Source: Hyphomicrobiales bacterium
GTDB taxonomy: Bacteria; Pseudomonadota; Alphaproteobacteria; Rhizobiales; Rhizobiaceae
Reading direction: 5' to 3'
Assembly (NCBI GenBank): GCA_900473175.1
Contig: UCKM01000013.1
Span: forward strand, 1-64,000
DNA length: 64,000 nt
Shown piece after piece: positions 45,911 through 56,315 of the stretch. The notes below the pieces were generated by a model. The model was not told the DNA's origin, did not search any database, and was given only the letters and a program-made list of their open reading frames with translations. The number at the start of each line of letters is the position of its first letter. The first letter of the stretch is position 1. The position numbers were made by a program, and so were the translations under genes.

Positions 45911-48143
45911 AGGACAAATCGGGCTTGATGCAAAAAATTCCAAATCCTATTGGCCGGCGCAGATCGTGCCGCCCAAAGGAGCGCCGAATATCCTGCTGAT
46001 TATGACTGACGACGCTGGTTACGGTGTTGCCGGCACATTCGGCGGTGTCATCCCGACACCTGCACTGGACCGCATCGCAAACGCCGGTCTGCGCTACACG
46101 CAGTTTCATTCCACCGCGCTTTGCTCGCCGACGCGGGCCGCGCTGATCACCGGCCGCAATCACCATTCCGCAGGCTTTGGGGTTGTTTCGGAACAGGCGA
46201 CGGGCTATCCGGGCTATGATTCCATCCTTGGCGTCGACAATGCCACGATCGGCGAAATCCTGAAGCAAAATGGCTATGCCACCTCATGGTTCGGCAAGAA
46301 CCACAACACGCCGTCCTTCCAGTACAGCAGCGCCGGCCCCTTCGACCAATGGCCGTCTGGAATGGGTTTCGACTACTTCTACGGCTTCATGGGCGGCGAC
46401 ACCAGCCAGTGGGAGCCCTATCTCTTCCAAGACCACACCCAGATTTTTCCGTGGGTTGGCAAGCCCGACTATAACCTGATTACCGACGAGGCCGACAATG
46501 CCATCGATCACATCAAACAATTGAACGCGGCAGCGCCGGACAAGCCGTTCTTCGTCTATTACGTTCCCGGCGCCACCCACGCGCCGCACCACCCGACCCA
46601 GGAGTGGATCGACAAGTTCAAGGGCAAGTTCGACATGGGTTGGAACGAAATGCGTGAGCAGATTTTCGCCAACCAGAAAAAGCTCGGCGTGATCCCGGCA
46701 AACACGCAATTGACGCCATGGTCGAATGAGCTGCCGAAGTGGGATACGCTTGATGCTGACAGCAAGAAACTGTTCGCGCATCAGGCAGAGGTGTTCGCTG
46801 CCTATGTGGCCTATTCCGACAATGAAATTGGCCGCGTAATCCAGGCGGTCGATGATCTCGGCAAGCTCGACAACACGCTTGTTATCTACATCGAAGGGGA
46901 CAACGGCACCAGCGCTGAGGGAAGCGTGCTCGGCACGCCGAATGAATTGATAACCCTCCAGGGCCTGAACATTCCGGTCAAGGACCAGCTGAAATTCTAC
47001 GACATCTGGGGTTCCGACAAGACCTATCCGCATATGTCCGTAGCGTGGTCATGGGCGTTCGATACGCCGTTCAAATGGACAAAGCAGGTTGCCTCGCATT
47101 TCGGCGGCACACGGCAAGGCATGGCGATGGCCTGGCCCGCACGGATCAAGGATGCAGGCGGAATCCGCAGTCAGTTTCATCACGTAATCGATATCGTTCC
47201 GACCATTCTTGAAGCAACAGGAATCCCGGCCCCGGTGATGGTCAATGGCGTGGCACAAAAACCGATCGAAGGCGTCAGCATGGCTTATAGCTGGGACAAT
47301 GCCCAAGCCCCGTCGGCGCGAACCACACAGTATTTTGAGATGTTCGGCAATCGTGGGATTTACAATGACGGCTGGATCGCCGCCACGACTCCGCCCGCGC
47401 CACCATGGTTGATGGGCACGACCAAGCTGCCCGACGTCGTCGATGGCTACAAATGGGAATTGTACAATCTCACCGAGGATTTCTCCGAGAACAACGATCT
47501 TGCTGCCAAAATGCCGGACAAGCTGCATGAGATGCAGGAAATGTTCCTCATGGAGGCGGCGAAGTACAACGTGTTCCCGCTCGATAACTCGGTCCTCGAG
47601 CGTGCCCTTACGCCACGGCCGAGTGCGACCGCAGGACGGAACGAGTTCACTTACGCGGGCGTCATGTCTGGCATTCCAACAAGCGGTGCCCCGAGCATTC
47701 TGAACAAGTCCTATACAATCACTGCGGATGTCACCGTACCAGAGGAGGGCGGCGAAGGCATGCTCGTTACCACTGGCGGTCGCTTCGGCGGGTACGGGCT
47801 CTACCTCGTCAAGGGCAAGCCCGTTTTTCTCTACAATTTTCTTGATATGGAACGGTTCCGCTGGGAAGACCCGATGGCGTTGACACCGGGCAAGCATACG
47901 ATCGTTTTCGATTTCAAGACTGATGGCCCCGGCTTCGGCAAGGGTGGCACAGGTGTCCTCAAGGTGGACGGCAAGGAGGTCGCCAACCAGAACATTCCGC
48001 ACACAGTTCCGTTCCTCTTCACCTTGGACGAAACCTTCGATGTGGGGGTAGATACGAGAACTGGCGTTGACGACGACGACTACCAGGTGCCGTTTGCTTT
48101 CAATGGAAACATTGCAAAGCTGACCGTTGACCTGCAACAGTAG
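45753..48143 (+). CDS. Arylsulfatase
   Basis: 796 residues, exported (signal LRIGTLFLATLSLTAVSYHRADA). Sulfatase motifs: metal site LLIMTDDAGYG, formylglycine signature CSPTRAALITGR (Cys converted by a formylglycine-generating enzyme), GKNHN, PFFVYYVPGATHAPHH and EGDNGTSAEG. A C-terminal jelly-roll-like domain of about 150 residues follows. This fits large periplasmic arylsulfatases that release sulfate from sulfate esters. Strong AGGAGGGG ribosome site at 45738. No sulfatase-activating gene is nearby. Confidence 0.9.
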   Translation: MLRIGTLFLATLSLTAVSYHRADAQQVTGEPGSPSATTTIDGRYLPNPPEAFKGQIGLDAKNSKSYWPAQIVPPKGAPNILLIMTDDAGYGVAGTFGGVIPTPALDRIANAGLRYTQFHSTALCSPTRAALITGRNHHSAGFGVVSEQATGYPGYDSILGVDNATIGEILKQNGYATSWFGKNHNTPSFQYSSAGPFDQWPSGMGFDYFYGFMGGDTSQWEPYLFQDHTQIFPWVGKPDYNLITDEADNAIDHIKQLNAAAPDKPFFVYYVPGATHAPHHPTQEWIDKFKGKFDMGWNEMREQIFANQKKLGVIPANTQLTPWSNELPKWDTLDADSKKLFAHQAEVFAAYVAYSDNEIGRVIQAVDDLGKLDNTLVIYIEGDNGTSAEGSVLGTPNELITLQGLNIPVKDQLKFYDIWGSDKTYPHMSVAWSWAFDTPFKWTKQVASHFGGTRQGMAMAWPARIKDAGGIRSQFHHVIDIVPTILEATGIPAPVMVNGVAQKPIEGVSMAYSWDNAQAPSARTTQYFEMFGNRGIYNDGWIAATTPPAPPWLMGTTKLPDVVDGYKWELYNLTEDFSENNDLAAKMPDKLHEMQEMFLMEAAKYNVFPLDNSVLERALTPRPSATAGRNEFTYAGVMSGIPTSGAPSILNKSYTITADVTVPEEGGEGMLVTTGGRFGGYGLYLVKGKPVFLYNFLDMERFRWEDPMALTPGKHTIVFDFKTDGPGFGKGGTGVLKVDGKEVANQNIPHTVPFLFTLDETFDVGVDTRTGVDDDDYQVPFAFNGNIAKLTVDLQQ

Positions 48144-48156
48144 ACATAAAGGGGTC

Positions 48157-48188
48157 ATGAGGGGACATTGCAATTGATGTCCCCTCAT
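48157..48188 (+). terminator. Hairpin after the arylsulfatase gene
   Basis: Perfect 12-bp stem ATGAGGGGACAT / ATGTCCCCTCAT with an 8-nt loop, 14 bp past the stop. There is no U-run. Confidence 0.55.
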
Positions 48189-48349
48189 GGCGCAAAGCGA
48201 ACGGTCGATGATCGACCAGAGCGCTGATCCGGAGTGCTAATGAAGAACCCCACGGGAGGGCCGCAAACAGCGGAAGTACCGGCGCTCCTGTGTAAGACCT
48301 GTCACGACAGCGGAAAGCAGAGGCAGGAGCGGAGAGTGTAGCCGTGTAG

Positions 48350-48673
48350 CTATCTTCTGCTGCTGATGCGTCGCATATCGACAATGCGGCCATTGCTTTG
48401 CCGTACAGCGATCTCAAAGCGTGTGCTTCCCCGCCATGCACGGTAAACGAAGAACCGGCCCCCACAATCTATCCTCCGGATATCCCTGAAGCCTCGATTG
48501 CGCAGCAACCTTTCGCCTTGGGTACAGGTAATCCCTCTGCCACGGTTAAGATTGGTACCAACTCCAATGTTGATGTTGATGTTGGTTTGAGCGCTTGCCC
48601 CCGTGGTTAGCGCCGCCGGTGTCGTCAACAGGCTAAGTGCAAGTCCTAACGATAACAACGAAGTCCTAAGCAT
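48350..48673 (-). CDS. Small exported protein of unknown function
   Basis: 107 residues from MLRTSLLSLGLALSLLTTP, a signal peptide ending near TGASAQ. Mature part: ININIGVGTNLNRGRG, then a compact basic domain with two cysteines (GITCTQGERLL, RRIDCGGRFFVYRAWRG) resembling small secreted rhizobial proteins. GGGAGA lies 7 nt before this ATG, better than upstream ATGs at 48700 and 48790. Function unknown. Confidence 0.7.
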   Translation of the reverse strand: MLRTSLLSLGLALSLLTTPAALTTGASAQTNININIGVGTNLNRGRGITCTQGERLLRNRGFRDIRRIDCGGRFFVYRAWRGSTRFEIAVRQSNGRIVDMRRISSRR

Positions 48674-48851
48674 TCCAATCTCCCGATTAACGCGGCTCAT
48701 CGTTTCGGGGATGAGCGACAGCTGTACAAGCAAGCCCAATTCTGCCGCCGATTTTTTTAAATGTGCAATCCCCGTGCAACCCTCGCTCAAAGTCAGCTAA
48801 AGAAATCGATTGCTGATTACACCTAACTTAATGAAATTACTTGAGAAAATC

Positions 48852-48926
48852 TGGTGCTGCGAGAGAGGATTGAACTCTCGACCTCTCCATTACCAATGGA
48901 GTGCTCTACCACTGAGCTACCGCAGC
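48852..48926 (-). tRNA. tRNA-Thr (anticodon GGT)
   Basis: 75 nt with encoded CCA. Acceptor GCTGCGG pairs with TCGCAGC; D arm AGCTCAGTGGTAGAGC; anticodon stem CTCCA/TGGAG with loop TTGGTAA; T arm GAGAGTTCAATCCTCTC. Confidence 0.95.
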
Positions 48927-49080
48927 CGATTTGCGAACGCGGCGGACTTCTGCCATATCATTGCTGAAATCGCAAGCAAGCAATCGCAATCTTCGTGGCA
49001 AAATGTGCATGAGTCGCGAAAGCCAGGCCGGATTGTGGATAAATCCGCTGTGGACACGTCCGCAATATATGGGACAGAAC

Positions 49081-49278
49081 ATGACTTCGTCGTCGAAAAA
49101 CCCGAATCTTGAACAAATAAATCGCGAGAAACGGCGTTCAGAACAATTGCGCGCCAACCTGGCACGGCGAAAACAGCAATCGCGCTCGCGCCGTTCCGGC
49201 GATGCTGATGAGCGGGACGAGGGTATCGTCGCGGCGACCGAAAAACCTTCCGGTTCCTCCCAAGGGAGCCAAGACTGA
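49081..49278 (+). CDS. Small highly charged protein upstream of murA
   Basis: 65 residues: MTSSSKNPNLEQINREKRRS, RANLARRKQQSRSRRSGDA, acidic middle and a Ser/Gly end. Probably disordered and basic at its centre. It precedes murA by 113 bp on the same strand, and small basic ORFs occur here in related genomes. Function unknown. Confidence 0.6.
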   Translation: MTSSSKNPNLEQINREKRRSEQLRANLARRKQQSRSRRSGDADERDEGIVAATEKPSGSSQGSQD

Positions 49279-49391
49279 CCGCAATGCGGTCATAAGCCTT
49301 TCTTGAACCATTTCGTGTGATGGTTTACAGCAACGGGCTCTTGCAAAGAGTTTCAACGAGGACGGGTAGTTTCCCGCGAAAGTGACACAAT

Positions 49392-50681
49392 ATGGATCGC
49401 ATCAAGATTGTTGGCGGTAACAAGCTCAACGGCGTCATTCCGATTTCCGGCGCCAAGAACGCGGCCCTGCCGTTGATGATCGCATCGCTCCTGACTGACG
49501 ATACGCTGACCTTGGAAAACGTCCCCCATCTTGCCGACGTCGAACAGTTGATCCGCATTCTCGGCAATCATGGCGTCGATTATTCCGTCAACGGCCGCCG
49601 CGAACGTCAGGACGGCGCCTATTCGCGCACAATCCATTTCAGCGCCCGCCACATCGTCGATACCACTGCCCCTTATGAACTCGTCTCCAAGATGCGGGCG
49701 AGTTTCTGGGTCATCGGCCCGCTTCTGGCGCGCATGGGCACCGCCACCGTCTCGCTGCCGGGCGGCTGCGCCATCGGCACGCGTCCGGTCGACCTCTTCA
49801 TCGATGGCCTGCGCTCGCTCGGCGCCGATATCGAAATCGAGAATGGCTATGTGAAGGCGAATGCCAAGGGCGGCCTTGTCGGCACCCGTTTCGCTTTCCC
49901 CAAGGTCTCGGTCGGCGCCACCCATGTCATCATGATGGCGGCGACGCTCGCCAAGGGTGAGACGGTCATTGAAAACGCCGCCCAGGAACCGGAAGTCGTC
50001 AATCTGGCCGACTGCCTCAATGCCATGGGCGCCAAGGTCAGCGGCGCGGGTACGCCGACAATCACGATCGAAGGTGTGACCAGCCTTTCCGGCGCACGCG
50101 TCCGCGTCATTCCGGATCGAATCGAGACCGGCACCTATGCCATGGCCGTTGCCATGACCGGCGGTGATGTCATTCTCGAGGGCGCCGATGCAAGTTTGCT
50201 GAGCGCCGCACTCACCACGCTCGGTCAAGCCGGGGCGGAGATCTCCGAAACCAATTCCGGGCTGCGCGTTGTCCGCAACGGCCACGGCATCATGCCGGTC
50301 GATGTGACGACACAGCCATTCCCCGGTTTTCCAACCGATCTGCAGGCGCAGTTCATGGGCCTGATGACCAAGGCCAAAGGCACGTCGCATATCACCGAGA
50401 CCATCTTCGAAAACCGCTTCATGCACGTGCAGGAGCTGGCGCGTCTTGGCGCCAGGATTTCCCTGTCCGGACAGACGGCCAAGATCGAAGGCGTCGAGCG
50501 GCTGAAGGGCGCGCCCGTCATGGCAACCGATCTGCGCGCTTCGGTGTCTCTGGTCATCGCCGGCCTTGCGGCCGAGGGCGAGACTGTCGTCAACCGCGTC
50601 TATCATCTTGATCGCGGCTTCGAGCGGCTTGAGGAAAAGCTGACGCGTTGCGGTGCGGTGGTCGAACGCATCAGCGACTGA
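49392..50681 (+). CDS. murA: UDP-N-acetylglucosamine 1-carboxyvinyltransferase
   Basis: First committed step of peptidoglycan synthesis; adds enolpyruvate to UDP-GlcNAc. 429 residues. N-terminal [20 protein letters not shown], and the catalytic cysteine in [11 protein letters not shown], the residue alkylated by fosfomycin. The end has [13 protein letters not shown]. Cytoplasmic. Starts the conserved housekeeping run ending at yacG. Confidence 0.97.
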   Translation: MDRIKIVGGNKLNGVIPISGAKNAALPLMIASLLTDDTLTLENVPHLADVEQLIRILGNHGVDYSVNGRRERQDGAYSRTIHFSARHIVDTTAPYELVSKMRASFWVIGPLLARMGTATVSLPGGCAIGTRPVDLFIDGLRSLGADIEIENGYVKANAKGGLVGTRFAFPKVSVGATHVIMMAATLAKGETVIENAAQEPEVVNLADCLNAMGAKVSGAGTPTITIEGVTSLSGARVRVIPDRIETGTYAMAVAMTGGDVILEGADASLLSAALTTLGQAGAEISETNSGLRVVRNGHGIMPVDVTTQPFPGFPTDLQAQFMGLMTKAKGTSHITETIFENRFMHVQELARLGARISLSGQTAKIEGVERLKGAPVMATDLRASVSLVIAGLAAEGETVVNRVYHLDRGFERLEEKLTRCGAVVERISD

Positions 50682-50806
50682 ACCCGGATATCCACGCAGA
50701 TTATGCACAACGCATAATTCCATTTGTCTGCACTTTCCTCTAACAGGAAAGGGTGCGTGGTGTCGGCTGGGCGCTTCGCCTCGATAAGTTATGCAATAGG
50801 ATGGAC

Positions 50807-51244
50807 ATGGACACGTTGAAACTCATCGCCCTCGATGAGGAAGATCTGCAAATCCTTTCCGCGCATCTGCAGGATTCCGTGCTGAAGGTGGGCGATATCG
50901 ACTATCTGGCCGCCGAGAAAAAGCTTGTTCTCGGCGTAAACCGTTTTGTCTGGGAACTGGCGGCCGACGGCAAACGCCACCGTAGTTTTGAACGCCGCCG
51001 CGCGGCAATACTTTTCGACCGGGTCGGAAGCGTCAAGGCGACCGGTATCGACCGCAAGTACACGGATGACGTGCTGTCGTTATTGGCGATCCGATTCATC
51101 GTCGGAGACGCGCCTTCGGGCACCGTCGAGCTCACTTTTGCTGCCGGCAAGGCGCTGCGGGTCGAAGTCGAGGCCATCGAGGCACAGCTTACCGACCTTG
51201 GTGCTGCCTGGGAAACCCCGTTCAAACCCGAGCATGATGCCTGA
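50807..51244 (+). CDS. DUF2948 family protein
   Basis: 145 residues from MDTLKLIALDEEDLQILSAHLQD, a start with AGG 6 nt upstream (ATG at 50801 is the alternative). Beta-rich with KLVLGVNRFVWE and FERRRAAILFDRVGSVKATG. A conserved alphaproteobacterial protein between murA and hisD; function unknown. Confidence 0.85.
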   Translation: MDTLKLIALDEEDLQILSAHLQDSVLKVGDIDYLAAEKKLVLGVNRFVWELAADGKRHRSFERRRAAILFDRVGSVKATGIDRKYTDDVLSLLAIRFIVGDAPSGTVELTFAAGKALRVEVEAIEAQLTDLGAAWETPFKPEHDA

Positions 51245-51264
51245 TCGGGAAAGGAGCAACTGAC

Positions 51265-52557
51265 GTGGCCATTGTTCTGAGGCAGTCCGAACCTGGTTTT
51301 GAAGCGCGGTTTTCCGCATTTCTTGCGACAAAGCGCGAGGTTTCGGAAGATGTTGATCGGGCGGTTGCCGAGATCATCCACCGCGTGCGCAGCCAGGGCG
51401 ACGCCGCCCTGATCGACTATTCGCAGCGCTTCGATCGCATCGACCTTGTCCAGCATGGCATTGCGATCACGTCCGCTGAAATCGATGCGGCGGTGGCAGA
51501 TGCACCGGCGGCGACTGTGGAGGCGCTGAAACTCGCCCGGGATCGGATTCATTCGCATCATGCTCGGCAGATGCCAAAGGACGATCGCTATACCGACGCA
51601 CTGGGAGTCGAACTCGGCTCGCGCTGGACGGCGGTGGAGTCCGTCGGACTTTACGTTCCAGGCGGCACGGCGAGCTATCCGAGCTCAGTCTTGATGAATG
51701 CCGTCCCGGCGCAGGTTGCCGGGGTCGAGCGCATCGTCATGGTGGTGCCGTCGCCCGACGCCAAACTCAACCCACTCGTCCTGGTTGCAGCGCGCCTTGC
51801 CGGTGTCTCTGAGATTTATCGTGTCGGCGGAGCGCAGGCCATTGCCGCGCTCGCCTACGGCACTGAAACGATCGCGCCTGTGGCGAAGATCGTCGGCCCC
51901 GGCAACGCCTATGTGGCGGCAGCCAAGCGCCGGGTCTTCGGCACTGTTGGCATCGACATGATTGCCGGCCCATCGGAAGTGCTTATCGTCGCCGACAAGG
52001 ACAACGATCCCGACTGGATCGCCGCCGACCTCTTGGCGCAGGCCGAGCATGACAGCGCCGCCCAATCGATCCTGATCACCGATGACGAAGCTTTTGGCGA
52101 TGCGGTTATTGCGGCGGTCGAGCGGCAACTTCTGGCGTTGCCCCGCACTGAGACGGCGGGCGCCAGCTGGCGCGACTATGGCGCGGTGATTCTGGTCAAT
52201 GATCTTGAGTCTTCGCTGCCCCTCGTTAACCGCATCGCGGCCGAGCACCTTGAAATCGCGACCGCCGATCCGGAAAAACTGATGGCCGGCGTGCGCAATG
52301 CCGGCGCAATCTTCCTTGGCCGTTATACACCCGAAGTGATCGGCGACTATGTGGGCGGCTCGAACCATGTGTTGCCGACAGCGCGGTCTGCCCGTTTCTC
52401 CTCGGGCCTCTCGGTGCTTGACTATGTGAAGCGAACCTCCATCCTGAGGCTTGGCGTGGAGCAGCTGCGTGCACTGGGTCCGGCGGCGATCGAACTTGCG
52501 CGTGCAGAAGGGCTCGATGCGCATGGCAATTCCGTCGCGATCCGCTTGAATCTATAG
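51265..52557 (+). CDS. hisD: Histidinol dehydrogenase
   Basis: Last two steps of histidine synthesis, histidinol to histidine with NAD and zinc. 430 residues. Motifs: [39 protein letters not shown], the signature region [36 protein letters not shown], and GGSNHVLPT. Start is GTG at 51265 with AAGGAGC upstream, 20 bp after the DUF2948 gene. Confidence 0.96.
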   Translation: MAIVLRQSEPGFEARFSAFLATKREVSEDVDRAVAEIIHRVRSQGDAALIDYSQRFDRIDLVQHGIAITSAEIDAAVADAPAATVEALKLARDRIHSHHARQMPKDDRYTDALGVELGSRWTAVESVGLYVPGGTASYPSSVLMNAVPAQVAGVERIVMVVPSPDAKLNPLVLVAARLAGVSEIYRVGGAQAIAALAYGTETIAPVAKIVGPGNAYVAAAKRRVFGTVGIDMIAGPSEVLIVADKDNDPDWIAADLLAQAEHDSAAQSILITDDEAFGDAVIAAVERQLLALPRTETAGASWRDYGAVILVNDLESSLPLVNRIAAEHLEIATADPEKLMAGVRNAGAIFLGRYTPEVIGDYVGGSNHVLPTARSARFSSGLSVLDYVKRTSILRLGVEQLRALGPAAIELARAEGLDAHGNSVAIRLNL

Positions 52558-52564
52558 GACGATA

Positions 52565-53050
52565 ATGACAGCAACGGGCGAAACCGATGCACGGCTGATC
52601 GATGTGGAGCTTGACGAGACGATCGGCCGCTCGACGCCGGACGTCGAGCATGAGCGCGCCGTTGCCATCTTCGATCTGATCGAGGAAAACAGCTTCCGCC
52701 CGGTTAACGATGATGGTGCTGGTCCTTATCGCCTGAAGCTCTCGCTGATCGAATCGCGGCTGATTTTCTCGATTACCCGCGAGAATGGCGATGACGTCGT
52801 CACGCACATCCTGTCACTGACGCCGCTGCGCAAGGTGGTGAAAGACTATTTCATGATCTGCGAAAGCTACTATGAGGCCATCCGTTCGGCCAGCCCCAGC
52901 AAGATCGAGGCGATCGATATGGGCCGCCGCGGCCTGCACAATGAGGGATCACAGACGCTTATGGACCGGCTCGGCGGCAAGATCGAGGTGGACTTTGATA
53001 CGGCCCGTCGGCTCTTCACATTGGTGTGTGTGCTGCATTGGCGGGGGTAG
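52565..53050 (+). CDS. UPF0262 family protein
   Basis: 161 residues, the usual length. Pattern: [68 protein letters not shown] and GRRGLHNEG. It begins 7 bp after hisD and is part of the same unit. Restricted to alphaproteobacteria; function unknown. Confidence 0.9.
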   Translation: MTATGETDARLIDVELDETIGRSTPDVEHERAVAIFDLIEENSFRPVNDDGAGPYRLKLSLIESRLIFSITRENGDDVVTHILSLTPLRKVVKDYFMICESYYEAIRSASPSKIEAIDMGRRGLHNEGSQTLMDRLGGKIEVDFDTARRLFTLVCVLHWRG

Positions 53051-53058
53051 GCGAACCA

Positions 53059-53535
53059 ATGCCCGTCGAACCGGACAAATTGCCGGACGATCAGGATCCT
53101 GCCAAATCCGCGATGCCCAGCGCGGTGCTGTTCATCTGCGGCCAGAATTCGATCCGTTCGCCCATCGCCGAGGCGCTAGCGCGCAGCCTGCTGCCGTCAA
53201 CGGTTTATATCGCTTCGGCGGGCGTCGAAAAGGGGGAACCGGATCATTTCGTCGACGAGATACTGGAGGAAATCGGATTGAACCGGCTTTCCGCCCAGCC
53301 GCGTACGTTCGAGGAACTCGAGGATCATTATTTCGACCTGATCATTACATTGTCGCCCAAGGCGCACCATATGGCACTGGAATTGACGCGGACCACGTCC
53401 GTGCATGTTGAATATTGGCCAACGCCTGATCCCACGCTGGTGCGTGGCCGCCGCACCCAGATTCTCGATGCCTATCGCGACGTGCGCAACAACCTGAAAC
53501 GCCATATTGAGGAACGTTTCAAACAGACGAGCTGA
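53059..53535 (+). CDS. Low-molecular-weight phosphatase-like protein
   Basis: 158 residues. P-loop [13 protein letters not shown] (CX5R), a [10 protein letters not shown] strand, [10 protein letters not shown], and a late Asp in TPDPTLV at the general-acid position. It differs from the canonical loop at the Asn positions, and a 20-residue hydrophilic N-terminal tail precedes the domain. It may be a tyrosine phosphatase or an arsenate-reductase-like protein. Conserved between UPF0262 and infA in rhizobia. ATG 53059, 8 bp after UPF0262. Confidence 0.82.
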   Translation: MPVEPDKLPDDQDPAKSAMPSAVLFICGQNSIRSPIAEALARSLLPSTVYIASAGVEKGEPDHFVDEILEEIGLNRLSAQPRTFEELEDHYFDLIITLSPKAHHMALELTRTTSVHVEYWPTPDPTLVRGRRTQILDAYRDVRNNLKRHIEERFKQTS

Positions 53536-53663
53536 GCGGTCCGGCGACACTGCGCATTTGCATCGAACTCCCTTGTTCACAAATGGTGCGCAATACTATA
53601 GGTTCCGCCCAAAATTGCGGTCGAGCGCGGCCACAAAATGCCTTATCGGAGATAGAACTACGC

Positions 53664-53882
53664 ATGGCGAAAGAAGAAGTACTAGAATTTCCCGGTCTCG
53701 TGACGGAGCTGCTGCCCAACGCGATGTTCCGGGTCAAGCTTGAAAATGATCATGAAATCATCGCTCACACGGCAGGCCGCATGCGCAAGAACCGCATCCG
53801 CGTTCTTGCGGGTGACAAGGTCCTCGTCGAAATGACCCCCTACGATCTGACCAAGGGTCGTATCACCTACCGTTTCAAATAA
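53664..53882 (+). CDS. infA: Translation initiation factor IF-1
   Basis: 72 residues, one S1/OB domain: [60 protein letters not shown]. Binds the ribosomal A site during initiation. An upstream in-frame extension to 53583 is not IF-1. Confidence 0.97.
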   Translation: MAKEEVLEFPGLVTELLPNAMFRVKLENDHEIIAHTAGRMRKNRIRVLAGDKVLVEMTPYDLTKGRITYRFK

Positions 53883-53917
53883 TCAGATTCGCGGACCCAT
53901 CTGCAGGATAGGCTTTC

Positions 53918-54544
53918 ATGAGCGATCAGCCCAAATTCGTTCTTGCATCGGGTTCGCCGCGCCGTCTGGCGCTCTTGGGCCAGATCGGCATTGAACCCGA
54001 TCGCCTGCTGCCCGCGGATGTGGATGAAACGCCACTGCGGGCCGAACATCCGCGCTCGCTGGCGCGCCGTCTGTCGCGCATCAAGGCCGAGCGGATCGCG
54101 CAGGAACTGAAGGGCGATGCGGAATACGGCGAAGCCTATATCGTCGCCGCCGATACGGTTGTTGCCGTCGGCCGGCGCGTCCTGCCCAAGGCGGAAATCC
54201 TCGATGACGCCACTGCCTGCCTGCGGCTGCTTTCCGGCCGTTCGCACCGCGTCTATACGGGCCTGTGCCTGATCACGCCGAAGGGCAAGCAGCGCCAGGA
54301 ACTGATTGAAACCAGGGTTCGCTTCAAACGTCTTTCCCGCGAGGAACTGGAGAGCTATCTTGCCTCTGGCGAATGGCGCGGCAAGGCGGGCGGCTACGCG
54401 ATCCAGGGTCTGGCGGGCGGCTTCGTCGTCAAGCTGGTCGGCTCCTATAGCAATGTCGTTGGCTTGCCGCTCTATGAGACAGCAAGCCTGTTGCATGGAG
54501 AAGGCTATCCCGTCTATGCAAATTGGCAGAACGCAAGCCGCTGA
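53918..54544 (+). CDS. maf: Maf-like nucleotide pyrophosphatase
   Basis: 208 residues. Family start [18 protein letters not shown], central [16 protein letters not shown], and [13 protein letters not shown]. Maf proteins hydrolyse dTTP/UTP or modified nucleotides; the subclass is not certain by eye. 35 bp after infA and just before yacG. Confidence 0.93.
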   Translation: MSDQPKFVLASGSPRRLALLGQIGIEPDRLLPADVDETPLRAEHPRSLARRLSRIKAERIAQELKGDAEYGEAYIVAADTVVAVGRRVLPKAEILDDATACLRLLSGRSHRVYTGLCLITPKGKQRQELIETRVRFKRLSREELESYLASGEWRGKAGGYAIQGLAGGFVVKLVGSYSNVVGLPLYETASLLHGEGYPVYANWQNASR

Positions 54545-54558
54545 ACGAAGTAGCTCCC

Positions 54559-54768
54559 GTGACCGACAATAACAACAGCACCGCGAAAGTAACGCCCTTG
54601 CGTCCGACGCGTCCATGCCCCGAATGCAAGCGGCCGTCGCAACGCGAACATTACCCCTTTTGCTCGGTTCGCTGCCGTAACATTGATCTCAACCGCTGGT
54701 TGACTGGAGCCTATGTCCTGCCCGCCGTCGAAAGCGCGGATGACAGCGACGACAACGGCGAGAATTAA
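54559..54768 (+). CDS. yacG: DNA gyrase inhibitor YacG
   Basis: 69 residues. Zinc ribbon with [20 protein letters not shown], then [15 protein letters not shown]. In E. coli YacG binds GyrB and inhibits gyrase. GTG at 54559 gives a family-sized protein; the frame is open to a TTG at 54523 inside maf. Confidence 0.88.
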   Translation: MTDNNNSTAKVTPLRPTRPCPECKRPSQREHYPFCSVRCRNIDLNRWLTGAYVLPAVESADDSDDNGEN

Positions 54769-54816
54769 GCAGTTTCGCTGAATGCGAATTGCGGAGCCGT
54801 AGCAGGCGCGCATTTC

Positions 54817-55902
54817 TCAGAGCTTGATCACCCGCTGCGTTGCAGGCTGCGACAGCACCATGTTGATGGCGCGCAGCACGTTCACACTGTCCGACAGCGG
54901 CATGACGTTGCATGTGGTCTCACCGGCACGGATTGCAGCCATCACCGCCATTGCTTCGAATTGCAGGCCGGTGCCCGGGAAATGATGTTCCTCGACGCTG
55001 CGCCCGGGAACAGGCAACCGGTCGAGCAGTTTGCCGAAGAACCCCTGCGGCCCTGGCAAAGGGCCGAACGGCGGCGTCAACGCAAAACCCTGATAGACCG
55101 TCAGGCGCTGCGCATTCCTGAACGGCGCATCGAGCCTGATCGCGCCTTTGGTTCCCTCGATGACGAAATGGTTCGCGCCATTCGCATCGAAACCGCAGGC
55201 AAGCCGGGCTTCCGCTTCGTCATAGTGCAGCGTGATTTCGGAGCGCATGTCGACGCCGTTGGGTGCAGCATGCCAAAGGCCAGAGACCTTTTGCGGCTGG
55301 CCGAGGAAATGCATGGCGAGCGATACGCAATAGACGCCGAGATCAAGGCTGGCGCCGCCGCCGAGCGACCGGCTGAAAAAGCGGCTCTCAGGCTTGTATT
55401 CATGGGCGAAAGCAAGTTCCGCGGTAATCGTGCGGATCATGCCGATCTCGCCAGCATCCACCTTTGCCTTGGTGGCAATGACCGCCGGCAGAAAGCGGGT
55501 CCACAGGGCTTCCATGGCAAAGACATTGACCCGCGCCGCTTCGCGCTGGATCACCGATGCTTCCGTGTGGGAAGGAGCGATGGGCTTCTCAACGAGGATT
55601 GCCTTGCCCAAGCGCAAGGCTTTCAGCGCCTGTGCCAGGTGCAGGGAATTGGGTGTGGCGATGTAGATGGCGTCGATGGCGGGATCGGCCATGAAGGAAT
55701 CAAGATCAGAATAGGCGCGGCGGCTACCGAACGCCTCGCGAAAGTTTTCCGCGCCAGTCATGGTCCGCGAATGGTTGGCGGCAAGCACGGCGTCCGGCAC
55801 GAACGCCAGATCGGAAGCGAATCGCTGTGCGATTTCGCCGGTACCAATGATCCCCCAGCCAAAAGCCCCACTCCTGGCCGTTTTCTCCCCCAATTCATCC
55901 AT
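54817..55902 (-). CDS. Gfo/Idh/MocA family oxidoreductase
   Basis: 361 residues. N-terminal Rossmann fold with GIIGTGEIAQRFASDLA, IATPNSLHLAQALKALRLGKAILVEKPIA (the EKP lysine), and C-terminal sheet with GGGASLDLGVYCVSLAMHFLG. NAD(P)-dependent sugar or inositol dehydrogenase type; substrate unknown. Converges with yacG. Confidence 0.9.
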   Translation of the reverse strand: MDELGEKTARSGAFGWGIIGTGEIAQRFASDLAFVPDAVLAANHSRTMTGAENFREAFGSRRAYSDLDSFMADPAIDAIYIATPNSLHLAQALKALRLGKAILVEKPIAPSHTEASVIQREAARVNVFAMEALWTRFLPAVIATKAKVDAGEIGMIRTITAELAFAHEYKPESRFFSRSLGGGASLDLGVYCVSLAMHFLGQPQKVSGLWHAAPNGVDMRSEITLHYDEAEARLACGFDANGANHFVIEGTKGAIRLDAPFRNAQRLTVYQGFALTPPFGPLPGPQGFFGKLLDRLPVPGRSVEEHHFPGTGLQFEAMAVMAAIRAGETTCNVMPLSDSVNVLRAINMVLSQPATQRVIKL

Positions 55903-56094
55903 ATGTTGCGAATCCCGTCTCCAATGCCATTAACAGACACACCAATGCATGCCCTTTGCAAGAGGCAGAAAAACGGCAAAAAATTCGTGAGTTGATGCTG
56001 GACAGCGCGATTTTTAGTGTTATAACCCACGCGCTTCTGACGGAAAAGCCAACCCGTCGACACGGCTTGCCGGACAACGGAAACGCCACGAAGT

Positions 56095-56170
56095 GCCCAG
56101 ATAGCTCAGTTGGTAGAGCAGCGGATTGAAAATCCGCGTGTCCGTGGTTCGAATCCGCGTCTGGGCACCA
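56095..56170 (+). tRNA. tRNA-Phe (anticodon GAA)
   Basis: 76 nt with encoded CCA. Acceptor GCCCAGA pairs with TCTGGGC; D arm AGCTCAGTTGGTAGAGC; anticodon stem GGATT/AATCC around GAA; T arm CGTGGTTCGAATCCGCG. Confidence 0.96.
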
Positions 56171-56315
56171 CTTTTCTCACAATTGCCCTGTTTTGACAGA
56201 AACTCGCGCCATATTGTTTGCTCCAGCAGCGAACGCGTCATTTCCCGGCTATATGGGTTGCCGCTGCGTTCCCTCGCCCCTATCATCGATAGCGTTCCGG
56301 AGGGGAGTGACCCAG

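Noticed and set aside
47049-48188. Minus-strand 379-codon ORF opposite the arylsulfatase
   Set aside because: Antisense shadow; the sulfatase has signal peptide, signature and ribosome site.
48810-49112. Plus-strand ORF with RGLNSRPLHYQWSALPLSY
   Set aside because: Antisense of tRNA-Thr, extended into the real small gene region in another frame.
49353-50723. Minus-strand 456-codon ORF opposite murA
   Set aside because: Longer than murA itself, but murA shows the catalytic [11 protein letters not shown] and full family length.
56020-56286. Minus-strand ORF with RIRTTDTRIFNPLLYQLSYLG
   Set aside because: Antisense of tRNA-Phe.
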